Shown: in pieces, positions 1 to 7,752 of the stretch
Numbering within the stretch: the stretch's first letter is position 1
How the letters are laid out: every line of letters begins with the position of its first letter
Origin: an uncultured Blautia sp.
GTDB lineage: Bacteria > Bacillota_A > Clostridia > Lachnospirales > Lachnospiraceae
Assembly: GCA_905209435.1 (NCBI GenBank)
Contig: CAJLTE010000090.1
Location: 1-12,114, forward strand
Direction of reading: 5' to 3'
DNA length: 12,114 bases
Translations under genes and position numbers: made by a program
The notes under the pieces: generated by a model
Told to the model about the DNA's origin: nothing
The model's database searches: none
What the model saw: the letters and a program-made list of their open reading frames with translations, nothing else

Positions 1-63
1 TTTGCGGAACCGTGCAGGCTGAATAGTTATTAAGAAACTTTATAATATAGTAGGAGGATAAGT

Positions 64-567
64 ATGCATCCAGTAACAATCGTCCTTCTGGTGATTCTCG
101 TAATCCTCATCGGATTACTGGTTGGTTTATATTTCTTTGGCAAGAAGACCCAGAAGAAGCAGGAAGAACAGCAGGCACAGATCGAGGCAAGTAAACAGAC
201 CGTTTCCATGCTCGTTATTGATAAGAAGAGAATGCCACTTAAGGAATCAGGTCTCCCACAGATGGTCATCGACCAGACACCGAAGCTTCTCCGCCGCTCC
301 AAGATGCCGATCGTTAAGGCTAAAGTTGGACCGAAGATTTCCATTCTTATCGCAGATGAGAAGGTATTCGACCTTATCCCTGTGAAGAAAGAGATCAAAG
401 CTGAAGTAAGTGGACTTTACATAGTAGGTGTAAAAGGTATCCGCGGTAACCTGGACGCTCCGGTTAAGAAGAAAAAAGGATTTTTCGCACGTTTTAAGAA
501 ATCTGCTGAGGAAGCTCAGGCAGCCCAGAATGAGACTAAGAAATCCAAAAAGAATAAAAAGAAATGA
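64..567 (+). CDS. Lysine-rich single-pass membrane protein, conserved hypothetical
   Basis: 167 residues, function unknown. Residues about 4-25 form one strongly hydrophobic helix followed at once by a Lys/Gln/Glu-rich stretch (26-45), so the protein is probably anchored by its N-terminus with the rest in the cytoplasm. Residues about 47-130 look like a compact soluble domain containing the string LIADEKVFDLIPVKKEIKAE. The last 35 residues are mostly Lys, Ala, Glu and Gln and probably disordered, perhaps binding nucleic acid or acidic lipid. The ATG is fixed by AGGAGG at 52-57, six bases upstream. The gene is followed immediately by a strong terminator, so it is the last gene of its transcript. 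The first ~26 bases of the window may hold the end of an upstream gene (a frame reads CGTVQAE then stop), but this is too short to call. It resembles uncharacterised Lachnospiraceae proteins as I remember them; I cannot assign a role. Confidence 0.85.
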   Translation: MHPVTIVLLVILVILIGLLVGLYFFGKKTQKKQEEQQAQIEASKQTVSMLVIDKKRMPLKESGLPQMVIDQTPKLLRRSKMPIVKAKVGPKISILIADEKVFDLIPVKKEIKAEVSGLYIVGVKGIRGNLDAPVKKKKGFFARFKKSAEEAQAAQNETKKSKKNKKK

Positions 568-574
568 TTATTTT

Positions 575-605
575 AGCCCTGCCATTATGATGGCAGGGCT
601 ATTTT
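575..605 (+). terminator. Intrinsic terminator of the lysine-rich membrane protein gene
   Basis: A perfect 11-bp stem (AGCCCTGCCAT at 575-585, ATGGCAGGGCT at 590-600) with the 4-base loop TATG is followed by ATTTT. It starts 8 bases after the stop codon at 565-567. The other strand lacks a T run after the stem, so it should work mainly for the + strand. Confidence 0.9.
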
Positions 606-684
606 AATGCTCCTTTCCCCATATTGTAATGCCAGACATTATTTCCTGCGTGTTGCATTTTATCAAGAATCTTTCTCTCATTTC

Positions 685-714
685 AAAAAGGATCCTGCAT
701 TTCTGCAAGATCCT
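685..714 (-). terminator. Intrinsic terminator of the regulator-kinase-rhamnosidase operon
   Basis: Read on the minus strand, AGGATCTTGCA and TGCAGGATCCT pair as an 11-bp stem with one G-U pair, closed by a GAAA tetraloop and followed by a run of five U. It begins 11 bases beyond the rhamnosidase stop. Together with the + strand terminator at 575-605 it separates two converging transcripts. Confidence 0.88.
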
Positions 715-725
715 CATTCTCAATC

Positions 726-2309
726 TTATTTCTCATTATCCATATAAAATTTTCTAAGAAAATACGTCGGCGTACAGCTCCATGCGTGACAGTAGCTGTT
801 AACCATGCTGGAGCCATAAGGGGATTCTTCCCGGTTGTATGGATTGTACAGTTCCCAGAAGGTGTCGGCGCCGTCGCGGATCATCTCGCCCCAGTAACGC
901 TTCATTTCTTCCAGTGCAAGCTCTTTCTCATCACAGCGGATAAGCGCATCAATATAGTGATGATACATATATGGAGTTACCATGCGGATTCTTGGATTCA
1001 CTTCCATTACATGATGGATCAATTTACAGTTTGTCTCTTTGTCAAAGACACGTGCCAGGATCATCCAGATCTGGGTTGCCCAGGAAGCCTGACGGTCCGG
1101 ACCGCTTACGAACATTCCAAGCGCTTCATCCCAGAACTCTTTCACTGCTGCCTCTTTCAGCATGGCCTGCTTCTCTTCCAGCCAGCTGATATCCTCCTGT
1201 TTATCCAGAATCTTTGCAAGGCGGATTCCATAACGGATACAGTAAATCAGAACTGCTGTAGCTCCGGCCTGCTTATTCAGACCATCTCCCCAGTCCAGGA
1301 AGCACCAGAATGCATCACCTAAATCCTCCACAACATTTTTCTCATTTAACTGCGTCATAGCAATGCGGATCTGATCAATTGCCACATCATAGAGATCCCT
1401 TAAGGTTTCCAGATCATCGGTTGCCTCATAATAATCCAGAAGCACAGATGAGAAAAACAATGCATAGTCCAGAAGGTAAGTATCATCTGGCTCCATCTCC
1501 GGTTCTGTGAATACACAGGCGCTTAGCTTTCCCTCATTAAAAAGCAGTCCTGCAAAAATATACATACAGCGTTTGGCAAGATCATAATTCTTAAAGGTGT
1601 AATAATTGGCTCTCGCCTGAAGTCTCAGATCTCCCAGCCACATTCTGCGGTCACGCTTTGGTCCATCCTCAAAAACATCCTGCATACATTCTTTCAGGGT
1701 TTTTCGGCTTACCAGATCAATCTGATTCAGAAGCGGATCTCCGAAATCCACAGGCTTTACAGACTCCATATCTACAGCAGAAACCGTATCACAGGAAATA
1801 CCATCGATTTTCAGCTGGAACTTGGCAGAAGTATCAATTACACGAAGCTCCATATAACGGAAAGAATATCTTCTTGGCAGCTTCACCTTCGCCGGAAGTA
1901 CATCCACATGAATATACTCCTCCTGAATCCAGCCACGGCTGAGCCAGCCGTCATAATCAGCAGTTTTGTCCGTCATTTCCTCCAGACGCTCACCGAATTT
2001 CAGGTAAAAATAAACCGGTGCATCCTGATGGCTTCCTGTTTTACTAAGCTCCAGAGTCACATAACCTACCGCATGATCCCCGAAATCCACAAATACTGTA
2101 TCATCTCTTTTTAAAGATTTTGCATACAGATTTTCAATCGGGTACTCTTCTGTAATAACTGTTCTCATCTGGCGGTCTTTTCCCACCATAATTTCCTTTG
2201 CAGCCTTGATTTCTTTATGCCGGAGCTCTGGCTTTAAGGATTCTGCAATTTCCAGAAAACGGTTATTTTTATGTACTTCGAAGTTCTCAATTATACTATA
2301 TGATGGCAT
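726..2309 (-). CDS. GH78-type alpha-L-rhamnosidase-like glycosidase, cytoplasmic
   Basis: 527 residues. Expected to release terminal alpha-L-rhamnose from a glycoside by an inverting mechanism. Residues about 1-180 look like a beta-rich N-terminal region. Residues about 190-520 look like the (alpha/alpha)6 barrel of GH78. The signature at 215-227 reads DGPKRDRRMWLGD and matches the GH78 motif in spacing: D215 and D227 align with two conserved acidic residues. D220 sits where characterised enzymes carry the general-acid Glu. E486 in TFWELY fits the general base. Many GH78 enzymes are 700-1100 residues with an extra carbohydrate-binding module; this one lacks that and lacks a signal peptide, so it should act on imported substrate. 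The ATG has AGGAGG 7 bases upstream (2317-2322). It is the third gene of an operon, 22 bases after the kinase. Family is well supported; substrate is inferred from family only. Confidence 0.85.
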   Translation of the reverse strand: MPSYSIIENFEVHKNNRFLEIAESLKPELRHKEIKAAKEIMVGKDRQMRTVITEEYPIENLYAKSLKRDDTVFVDFGDHAVGYVTLELSKTGSHQDAPVYFYLKFGERLEEMTDKTADYDGWLSRGWIQEEYIHVDVLPAKVKLPRRYSFRYMELRVIDTSAKFQLKIDGISCDTVSAVDMESVKPVDFGDPLLNQIDLVSRKTLKECMQDVFEDGPKRDRRMWLGDLRLQARANYYTFKNYDLAKRCMYIFAGLLFNEGKLSACVFTEPEMEPDDTYLLDYALFFSSVLLDYYEATDDLETLRDLYDVAIDQIRIAMTQLNEKNVVEDLGDAFWCFLDWGDGLNKQAGATAVLIYCIRYGIRLAKILDKQEDISWLEEKQAMLKEAAVKEFWDEALGMFVSGPDRQASWATQIWMILARVFDKETNCKLIHHVMEVNPRIRMVTPYMYHHYIDALIRCDEKELALEEMKRYWGEMIRDGADTFWELYNPYNREESPYGSSMVNSYCHAWSCTPTYFLRKFYMDNEK

Positions 2310-2331
2310 TATCTTTCCTCCTAAAAATCGT

Positions 2332-3660
2332 CTAATGTTTCATCGGAATCAGTATCTTCAGCTCAAACCAGTTATTCGCCTTGCCCGCCATAACTGAACC
2401 GCCATACTTCTCTACAATTTTTTTCATACTCTTCATTCCATATCCATGGAACCGTTTATCTTTCTTGGTGGTGATCGGGATTCCATCCTGGAACTGAACA
2501 TTCTCCTCACAGTAATTCTCTGTGCGAATACGGATAAACTGTTTATCCTGAATCACGTGCAGGGAAATCAGACGTTTCTGACGGTCTTTGATCTTCACCA
2601 CACTTTCAATGGCATTATCCAGCATATTTCCGAAAAGAGCACTGATATCCATATCCTCCATAAAATTCAGCAACTGTCCCTCACCCATAAATTTCAGCTC
2701 AATACCATGTCTCTGACAATGCATGCTTTTACTGGTAAGAATGGTGTCAAGGACCTTATTTCCCGTTTTATTCTGTGTCTCGTAAATCTTGATCTCACGC
2801 TCCATCTGTTCCAGGTATTCCCCTGCTTTTTCAGAATCTGCGCCGCTTTTTAAAAGATTGATCTGATGCTTCAGATCATGGTATTTCTGATTTACAATAT
2901 CGATACTCTCCTTGGAAAGCTTGTAATTTTTGTACTGCATATCCATAATATTCCGAAGCGTATCCTTCTCAAAACGCATCTGGATTTCTTTTACCTGAAT
3001 GTGATAAGCATAAAGAACTGCCATACCGCTGAGATCTGCCAATGTGCGGATAATAAACACATCCATAGCTGTTCCCGCACTGAAAATACTTTTTACATCT
3101 ACATAGCTTACATTGCTGATGCAATACACCATAATCATCACAAAATATACAACCAGTAGTTCTCTGCGGGTAATCTGCAGTTCCTCAATATCCTTCTTCA
3201 GATAACGTTCGATCAAATAAATCAGAATGTACAGTACTGCATAAATAACTACCATATGCAGCACACGCCATAACATCTGCTCCGGTGTTCCCTTCTCCTG
3301 ACCGCTGAAATCACCTGTATAAAAATAATGAATCTGCCAACACAAAGAGGCTGCAAATTCTGCGTTGATAAATGCCTTCGCACAGAAAAATCCGGTTTCA
3401 CGCCATGGAAGCTCTCCTGCCATCCTGATGTACAAAAGCATCAGCAAAAACACACAAACCATAAGAGGCATGAAAAACATCTGCTTTATTCCATCTGTAA
3501 AAAACATAACGGTAAAAATACTGATAAAGCTCAACACCCCATGCACATATTTCCACACATCTTTTTTCCCGCATCCATGCACAAGAATCATTACCAGTGC
3601 AGAAAGCCAGTAGGAAATGGCATAATAATATCCAGGAGTGTTGACTACTGTGCCTCTCAT
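2332..3660 (-). CDS. GHKL-family sensor histidine kinase (AgrC/ComD-like)
   Basis: 442 residues. Residues 1 to about 220 are hydrophobic and contain roughly six or seven membrane helices (near 11-29, 38-55, 60-79, 93-113, 130-152, 167-187, 198-219). A helical linker (about 222-255) leads to the phosphoacceptor motif KYHDLKHQ, where H261 is the likely phosphorylated His by comparison with the RHDY motif of AgrC-type kinases. The GHKL ATP-binding domain follows: N-box NMLDN at 345-349 and G-box GYGM at 406-409. Full length, no defect seen. It overlaps the regulator gene by 4 bases (ATGA), and AGGTGG lies 4 bases before its ATG, so the two are translationally coupled partners. Multi-helix N-termini of this class often sense peptides in the membrane. 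Here the neighbours are glycosidases, so the signal may instead be sugar-linked; the sequence does not decide this. Confidence 0.92.
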   Translation of the reverse strand: MRGTVVNTPGYYYAISYWLSALVMILVHGCGKKDVWKYVHGVLSFISIFTVMFFTDGIKQMFFMPLMVCVFLLMLLYIRMAGELPWRETGFFCAKAFINAEFAASLCWQIHYFYTGDFSGQEKGTPEQMLWRVLHMVVIYAVLYILIYLIERYLKKDIEELQITRRELLVVYFVMIMVYCISNVSYVDVKSIFSAGTAMDVFIIRTLADLSGMAVLYAYHIQVKEIQMRFEKDTLRNIMDMQYKNYKLSKESIDIVNQKYHDLKHQINLLKSGADSEKAGEYLEQMEREIKIYETQNKTGNKVLDTILTSKSMHCQRHGIELKFMGEGQLLNFMEDMDISALFGNMLDNAIESVVKIKDRQKRLISLHVIQDKQFIRIRTENYCEENVQFQDGIPITTKKDKRFHGYGMKSMKKIVEKYGGSVMAGKANNWFELKILIPMKH

Positions 3661-4367
3661 TTTTCCACCTCATTCATATATTCATTCAGGGCATCCAGGA
3701 AGGGCTTCCGCCTGCTTCTGCTCACCTGGATCGTATCGCCATTTACCATGATATCACTGCCCTGATAAGTCTCTACAAATTCCAGATTTACCAGATAACA
3801 GCGGTTACACCGAAAATATTTCTTCGGATCAAACTGATTATCTGTATCCCTCATAGTGCCCTTTGTCTCAAAATCCCCATCCAGAGTGTGGTAGATCAGC
3901 ACATGGTCCTGAACCTCCACGTAACAAATCCGCGCCACATCCAGCTTCTTTTTACCTCCCTTCAGAACAATGGTAATGTACTCCTTCTCCGGTGTCTTCA
4001 CCTTTGCCAGAGCCCTTACCATACTCTCTGAAAATGAAAAATAGGAAATTGGCTTCAAAATATAATCCAGCGCATTTACCTTATATCCCTGAATGGCATA
4101 CTGAGGCATGTTTGTAATAAAAATAATAATTACATTTGTATCAAGCTCACGGATTTTTTCTGCTGCTTTCATTCCATTGAGAAACGCCATCTCAATATCC
4201 AGAATAATAAGGTCATAGCTGGCAGTGTAATCGGTTACAATATCCTCTCCGTCCTGAAATTCTGTTACGGAAAATTTCACCTGGTTCTCTTTTTCATAAC
4301 GATTCAGGCATTTCTTCAATGCCTCCCGATCATGCCTGTCATCCTCTACAATTGCAATTCTTATCAT
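3657..4367 (-). CDS. LytTR-family response regulator (AgrA-like)
   Basis: 236 residues, normal length for the family. Receiver domain 1 to about 120: acidic pocket E8-D9-D10, phosphorylation site D57 (DLIILDIEM), T85 and the conserved K105-P106. LytTR DNA-binding domain about 129-232, with the typical strings FRCNRCYLVNLEFV and QVSRSRRKPF. It should be phosphorylated by the adjacent kinase and bind pairs of direct repeats upstream of target promoters. Start ATG at 4367 with AGGTGAG 8 bases upstream. It is the first gene of the regulator-kinase-GH78 operon. Likely targets are its own operon and the GH43-symporter operon beyond; the latter has a plausible site at 7753-7784. Domain identity is certain; targets are inferred. 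Confidence 0.95.
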   Translation of the reverse strand: MIRIAIVEDDRHDREALKKCLNRYEKENQVKFSVTEFQDGEDIVTDYTASYDLIILDIEMAFLNGMKAAEKIRELDTNVIIIFITNMPQYAIQGYKVNALDYILKPISYFSFSESMVRALAKVKTPEKEYITIVLKGGKKKLDVARICYVEVQDHVLIYHTLDGDFETKGTMRDTDNQFDPKKYFRCNRCYLVNLEFVETYQGSDIMVNGDTIQVSRSRRKPFLDALNEYMNEVEK

Positions 4368-4430
4368 AATTATTTCTCACCTATCTTATTCAATCAAACG
4401 GATACTCCAATCCATTTTGCTGCCTTCTCA

Positions 4431-4464
4431 TAGCCGAATAGCTTCTTCACAGTTAATTCGGCTA
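4431..4464 (-). repeat. Inverted repeat in the leader of the response-regulator operon
   Basis: TAGCCGAAT (4431-4439) and ATTCGGCTA (4456-4464) are perfect 9-bp inverted arms around 16 bases. In the minus-strand transcript this hairpin follows directly after the larger hairpin at 4464-4504 and lies about 65 bases before the regulator start. It could be a protein operator or a leader RNA hairpin. No U run follows, so it is not itself a terminator. Confidence 0.5.
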
Positions 4465-4504
4465 AAACGGCCCCCTGGCACAGTGACACTGCACCAGGGA
4501 GCCG
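4464..4504 (-). terminator. Long hairpin with short U run between symporter and regulator genes
   Basis: On the minus strand the segment from 4504 to 4468 folds into one continuous stem of about 16 bp (with G-U pairs; left arm starts CGGCTCCCTGG, right arm ends CCAGGGGGCCG) and a 5-base loop, followed by UUUU. The simplest reading is the terminator of the GH43-symporter transcript, whose last stop is at 4558-4560. A promoter-like sequence at 4529-4557 lies upstream of it, so it may instead, or also, act as an attenuator in the regulator operon leader. The U run is only four bases, which would allow read-through. Confidence 0.7.
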
Positions 4505-4528
4505 GAATCACTTGTGTTAGCTAAGAAT

Positions 4529-4557
4529 AGTATAACAGGAAACAGGTTCTGAAACAA
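4529..4557 (-). promoter_or_regulatory. Candidate promoter of the regulator-kinase-GH78 operon
   Basis: Minus strand: -35 TTGTTT (4557-4552), a 17-bp spacer ending in TGT, and -10 TATACT (4534-4529), so it also fits an extended -10. It starts at the symporter stop codon. Predicted start near 4522 would give a leader of about 155 bases holding both hairpins. A closer option just before the regulator gene would start inside its ribosome site and was discarded. Confidence 0.45.
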
Positions 4558-6129
4558 TTAGATATTAGCTGCCTTCTTCTGATTTTCTTTGATCATTTTC
4601 TGGTCCTCTTCAATGTGTTTTTCCACATCCAGACGGCTCATGAGAATGATAACAACTGCATATGTGATCACATCTGCCGCCAAAAATGCGAATGCAAGCA
4701 CCTGCTCCACGCCACCCATCTGACGGTAGACGATCTGGCCTGTATAGTTTGCCACATTTTCAACAATTTCCAGAGTCTGCGGATTGCAGGCAATGCCGGT
4801 ATTGCTGTAGCCTGCAAAGGTAAGAAGGCTGTTCAGCACACCGATGCAGAGTCCACTTAAGCCTACCATAATGGAACTGTACACAGACATTGTAAATCCG
4901 TCGCTTCGGAAACCATTTTTCGCTTCCAGATGGTCAAGCACATCAGAAAGAAGTGCCATCGTCACATACACTGCCGGAATACTTCCGATTCCTTTCAGCA
5001 CCATACTTGTAGCAACCATTCCGAAGCTGTGTACATTCAGGAAGCAGACAAGGCCACCTACAACGGAGAAGCAAAGTCCTGTAACAACGGCTCTCTTTTT
5101 GCCCAGCTTACGGGCAATTGGCCATGCCACTACCATACCAACCGCAGTAGGGATTCCACCAACCAGACCAAGTGTTGACATTAATGCTCCGGAAGTCTGC
5201 TCCGGATTTGCAGAATTAATTACACTGTCAAACATCCATCTTACATAGAAGCTCATGGAACTGTTTTTGATCAGCTGGCCAAACTGGAAAATCAGGAAAT
5301 AGAGAATGATGATCCACCAGTATTTGTTGTGGATACAGCCTTCCAGCTGTTTTTTCAGCGGCATCTTCTCTTCCTTTACATTCAGATTGATGGTTTCCTC
5401 TGTAATACGCTCTCTGGTAAAATAATATTCCAGCATACAGCCAAATGCACTTACCAGACAAAGAACTATGGAAATAATCCTCCAGTGTGAATAGCTTGCA
5501 TCCACATCAATTCCGCCTTCCTTTGTCACAAACAGAAAGCTCTGAAGAAGGATCGGCACTACAATGCTGGCTCCAACTCCGGCAGAAGCAACCATTGCTG
5601 CATTTGACAGTGTTGCAAGAAGTCCGCGGCTCTCAGAATTTCTGGTAGAAAGAGAGACCATGGAGCTGTGTGCACAGTAAAAACATGGATATGCAAGTGC
5701 ATAGTACAGGTTATAGGACACTGCGATCCAGATCATCTGCACCGCATTATTGCCCTTAGCTGGTGTCATAAACATAAGAATAATGGCTATGATCAGCATG
5801 GGGGCCGCAATGATCATATAAGGTCTTGCTTTTCCCTGGGTACTTCTGGTGTTGTCGATCCACTGCCCGATCATCAGATTTCCGAGAACTACGAAAATCA
5901 CAGATACAATTGGCAGAAGTGTGGCAAATGCTCCGAATTTCGTCCAGCCAAGTACATCTACATAATAACGGTTCAGATAGGCACCGAAAATGGCATTGGC
6001 AAACATGGCGCAAAAGGGCGCCAGAAAATATCCAATGGCAATCTCCGGAAGCTTCACCTGATCGGATTTGATTCTTGTTTTAAAAACCGGCTTTTCTGCA
6101 AGTTTTCTTGCAAAATTAGTAATGTTCAA
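4558..6129 (-). CDS. GPH-family sugar:cation symporter (MelB-like, major facilitator fold)
   Basis: 523 residues, about twelve membrane helices. The loop after the second or third helix reads IDNTRSTQGKARPYMI (91-106), the GPH signature in which the Asp and the RP pair are conserved; the N-terminal string GYFLAPFCAMFANAIFGAYL also fits. Members import glycosides, pentosides or hexuronides with Na+ or H+. The C-terminus is a charged cytoplasmic tail (about 500-523). The start codon is TTG (6127-6129): AGGAGG at 6138-6143 is 8 bases upstream, and no ATG lies close by. It follows the GH43 gene after about 110 bases holding a weak 6-bp hairpin (6195-6213, TCTGCC/GGCAGA) without a U run, so co-transcription is likely. 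Being next to two signal-less glycosidases, it probably brings in their substrate. Family is secure; the transported sugar is not readable from sequence. Confidence 0.9.
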   Translation of the reverse strand: MNITNFARKLAEKPVFKTRIKSDQVKLPEIAIGYFLAPFCAMFANAIFGAYLNRYYVDVLGWTKFGAFATLLPIVSVIFVVLGNLMIGQWIDNTRSTQGKARPYMIIAAPMLIIAIILMFMTPAKGNNAVQMIWIAVSYNLYYALAYPCFYCAHSSMVSLSTRNSESRGLLATLSNAAMVASAGVGASIVVPILLQSFLFVTKEGGIDVDASYSHWRIISIVLCLVSAFGCMLEYYFTRERITEETINLNVKEEKMPLKKQLEGCIHNKYWWIIILYFLIFQFGQLIKNSSMSFYVRWMFDSVINSANPEQTSGALMSTLGLVGGIPTAVGMVVAWPIARKLGKKRAVVTGLCFSVVGGLVCFLNVHSFGMVATSMVLKGIGSIPAVYVTMALLSDVLDHLEAKNGFRSDGFTMSVYSSIMVGLSGLCIGVLNSLLTFAGYSNTGIACNPQTLEIVENVANYTGQIVYRQMGGVEQVLAFAFLAADVITYAVVIILMSRLDVEKHIEEDQKMIKENQKKAANI

Positions 6130-6239
6130 ATATTTCGCCTCCTGGGTTTATTTGACTCTTAATATAAACTCTTTTTCCCTTTATTTAAGCTCTGTCTGCC
6201 ATTTGCGGGCAGAATATTTCCTGCACATTTAATGGAATC

Positions 6240-7691
6240 TTACTTCAGATCAAAAGACATAAAATTAAATGCGCCAGTTCCCTTGTAACTGAAGTACAGT
6301 GCCTCTTTCTCACCGAGTCCGTTTACATCAGCTGCAAAACCGTGCTGTTCCTTGCAAGGTTTCACCTGAATCTTTGCCACTGGCTTGCCGCCTTCCTCTG
6401 TGGATACATAAACAACTCCAGTTGCTTTTCCCTTAATATTAATACGAACCTTAGAGGTCTCACGCAGGTCAAAATATTTGAAGCCTGCAACTGCTCCGTC
6501 ACACATATTGGCAATATACTGATCTGACCCCTGTTCACGATCCTTTCCATCCTGAGTCAGATATGGATGTCCGGACTTTGGATGTTTGATCATACTTAAG
6601 AAACGGGTTCCTTTTTTGCCATATACGTTGCAGGCAATGTAGGAAGGATAGTTTCCTTTTCCCTTAAGCGGTCCGTCATTCAGACCACAGGAGGTCATCT
6701 CTGCCTGATAGAATTTGCCATTCTCGAAGCGGATGCGCTCTGCACAGGCCTGACGGGAAGACTGCTTACGGTTACTGTGTCTGTGATAGAAAACATAATA
6801 GCTTCCATTAATCTCGATCAGGCTTCCGTGAGTGTTTCCGGTACAGTTTCTTGCATTTTTTACATCTGTGATTCCAGGAAGGCCGATGTCCCCGTTGCTG
6901 ACCAGAACACCGCCAAACTCAAAGCCCTCTGTAGGGTTATCGCTTGTTGCATAGCAAAGCTCATGGCTGTTCAGGGAGCTGTAGATGAAGTAATAGGTTC
7001 CATTGAATTTACGCATGGAGCTTGCCTCCAGGAAGGGATGTCCCTCATAAGAACTTCCTGGTGCTTCTTTCTCACTGGCAATTCCAATGTATTTCGGTCC
7101 CATTTTTACAGTAAGCATGTCTGCCGGATCCAGCTCGAAGCACATTGCACCGTGCTCAGTCGGCTTGGAGCCATCAAGCAGAAGGGGATTTCCCTGAAGG
7201 GCAAAGCCTGTGTAAAGATACAGCTTTCCATCATCATCCATAAAAACGCCCGGGTCAAACTGCAGCGGCTCCTCTTTCTTTCCAATAGGAGTGCCGTCTG
7301 CATATTTTACATAACCATAGAATTCATATTTGCCTGCCGGCTTGTCACAGACAGCCACAGAGATCATCTTGGTACCGCCCATGAAATAATAAAGATAAAA
7401 TCTTCCGTCCGGTCCCTGGATCATATCCGGTGCTGCCAGACCATTTGTAAGACGGATCTTCGGCGCTGCCGGATCCTGCTCTCTTTTGAAAATAACACCC
7501 TCATAACGCCAGTTGCCAAGATCGTCTACTGGTGCTGACCAGCATACATAATCGCCCAGACAGAAATTCAAGCCGTTAAAAAGATCATGAGAACCATATA
7601 TGTATACACGTCCGTCCACAATATGCGGCTCCGCATCCGGCACGTATTCCCAGCTTGGCAGGTACGGATTTACAGCCTGCTTTGTTTTCAT
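6240..7691 (-). CDS. GH43-family glycosidase, cytoplasmic
   Basis: 483 residues with the start chosen here. GH43 enzymes are inverting five-bladed propellers that usually cut arabinose, xylose or related sugars. Blade I has PDAEPHIVDGRVYIYGSHD (18-36), where the base Asp lies; blade II has APDMIQGPDGRFYLYY (87-102); FDPGVFMDDDGKLYLY (145-160) gives the pKa-tuning D146; FLEASSMRKFNGTYYF (220-235) gives the general acid E222; NTHGS (286-290) supplies a conserved central His. Residues from about 345 on form a second, probably beta-sandwich domain. There is no signal peptide. An in-frame ATG at 7706 lacks a ribosome site, whereas GGAGG (7700-7704, overlapping that ATG) sits 8 bases before the ATG at 7691, so the shorter start is preferred. 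First gene of the GH43-symporter unit; promoter at 7739-7747. Exact sugar specificity is unknown. Confidence 0.9.
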   Translation of the reverse strand: MKTKQAVNPYLPSWEYVPDAEPHIVDGRVYIYGSHDLFNGLNFCLGDYVCWSAPVDDLGNWRYEGVIFKREQDPAAPKIRLTNGLAAPDMIQGPDGRFYLYYFMGGTKMISVAVCDKPAGKYEFYGYVKYADGTPIGKKEEPLQFDPGVFMDDDGKLYLYTGFALQGNPLLLDGSKPTEHGAMCFELDPADMLTVKMGPKYIGIASEKEAPGSSYEGHPFLEASSMRKFNGTYYFIYSSLNSHELCYATSDNPTEGFEFGGVLVSNGDIGLPGITDVKNARNCTGNTHGSLIEINGSYYVFYHRHSNRKQSSRQACAERIRFENGKFYQAEMTSCGLNDGPLKGKGNYPSYIACNVYGKKGTRFLSMIKHPKSGHPYLTQDGKDREQGSDQYIANMCDGAVAGFKYFDLRETSKVRINIKGKATGVVYVSTEEGGKPVAKIQVKPCKEQHGFAADVNGLGEKEALYFSYKGTGAFNFMSFDLK

Positions 7692-7738
7692 ACCTTCATC
7701 CTCCATCGATTATTTTACATAATTCATAATATGGATTT

Positions 7739-7747
7739 ATTATAACA
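7739..7747 (-). promoter_or_regulatory. Extended -10 promoter of the GH43-symporter operon
   Basis: Minus strand TGTTATAAT is a perfect extended -10 (TGnTATAAT). At the -35 distance the sequence is CAGGTA, far from TTGACA. A strong -10 with a poor -35 is typical of promoters needing an activator. Predicted start near 7732, about 40 bases before the ATG at 7691. Confidence 0.65.
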
Positions 7748-7752
7748 CCCTG

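Noticed and set aside
41..46. TATAAT as a -10 box for the first gene
   Set aside because: A start about 7 bases downstream would fall inside the ribosome-binding site at 52-57, and no -35 is visible, so the gene is more likely served from upstream of the window.
4449..4458. ACAGTTAATT on the + strand as a LytTR site
   Set aside because: It fits the single-repeat consensus well, but no second copy lies 22 bp away on either side and no + strand gene follows, so it is treated as chance within the inverted repeat.
6195..6213. Hairpin between GH43 and symporter genes as a terminator
   Set aside because: The stem is only 6 bp and is followed by purine-rich sequence rather than a U run.
6777..7538. 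253-residue open frame on the + strand
   Set aside because: It is the antisense of the GH43 gene, has no ribosome site or recognisable domain, and GH43 motifs are clear on the other strand.
7692..7706. Upstream ATG at 7706 as the GH43 start
   Set aside because: No ribosome site precedes it, and the GGAGG that overlaps it is ideally spaced for the ATG at 7691.
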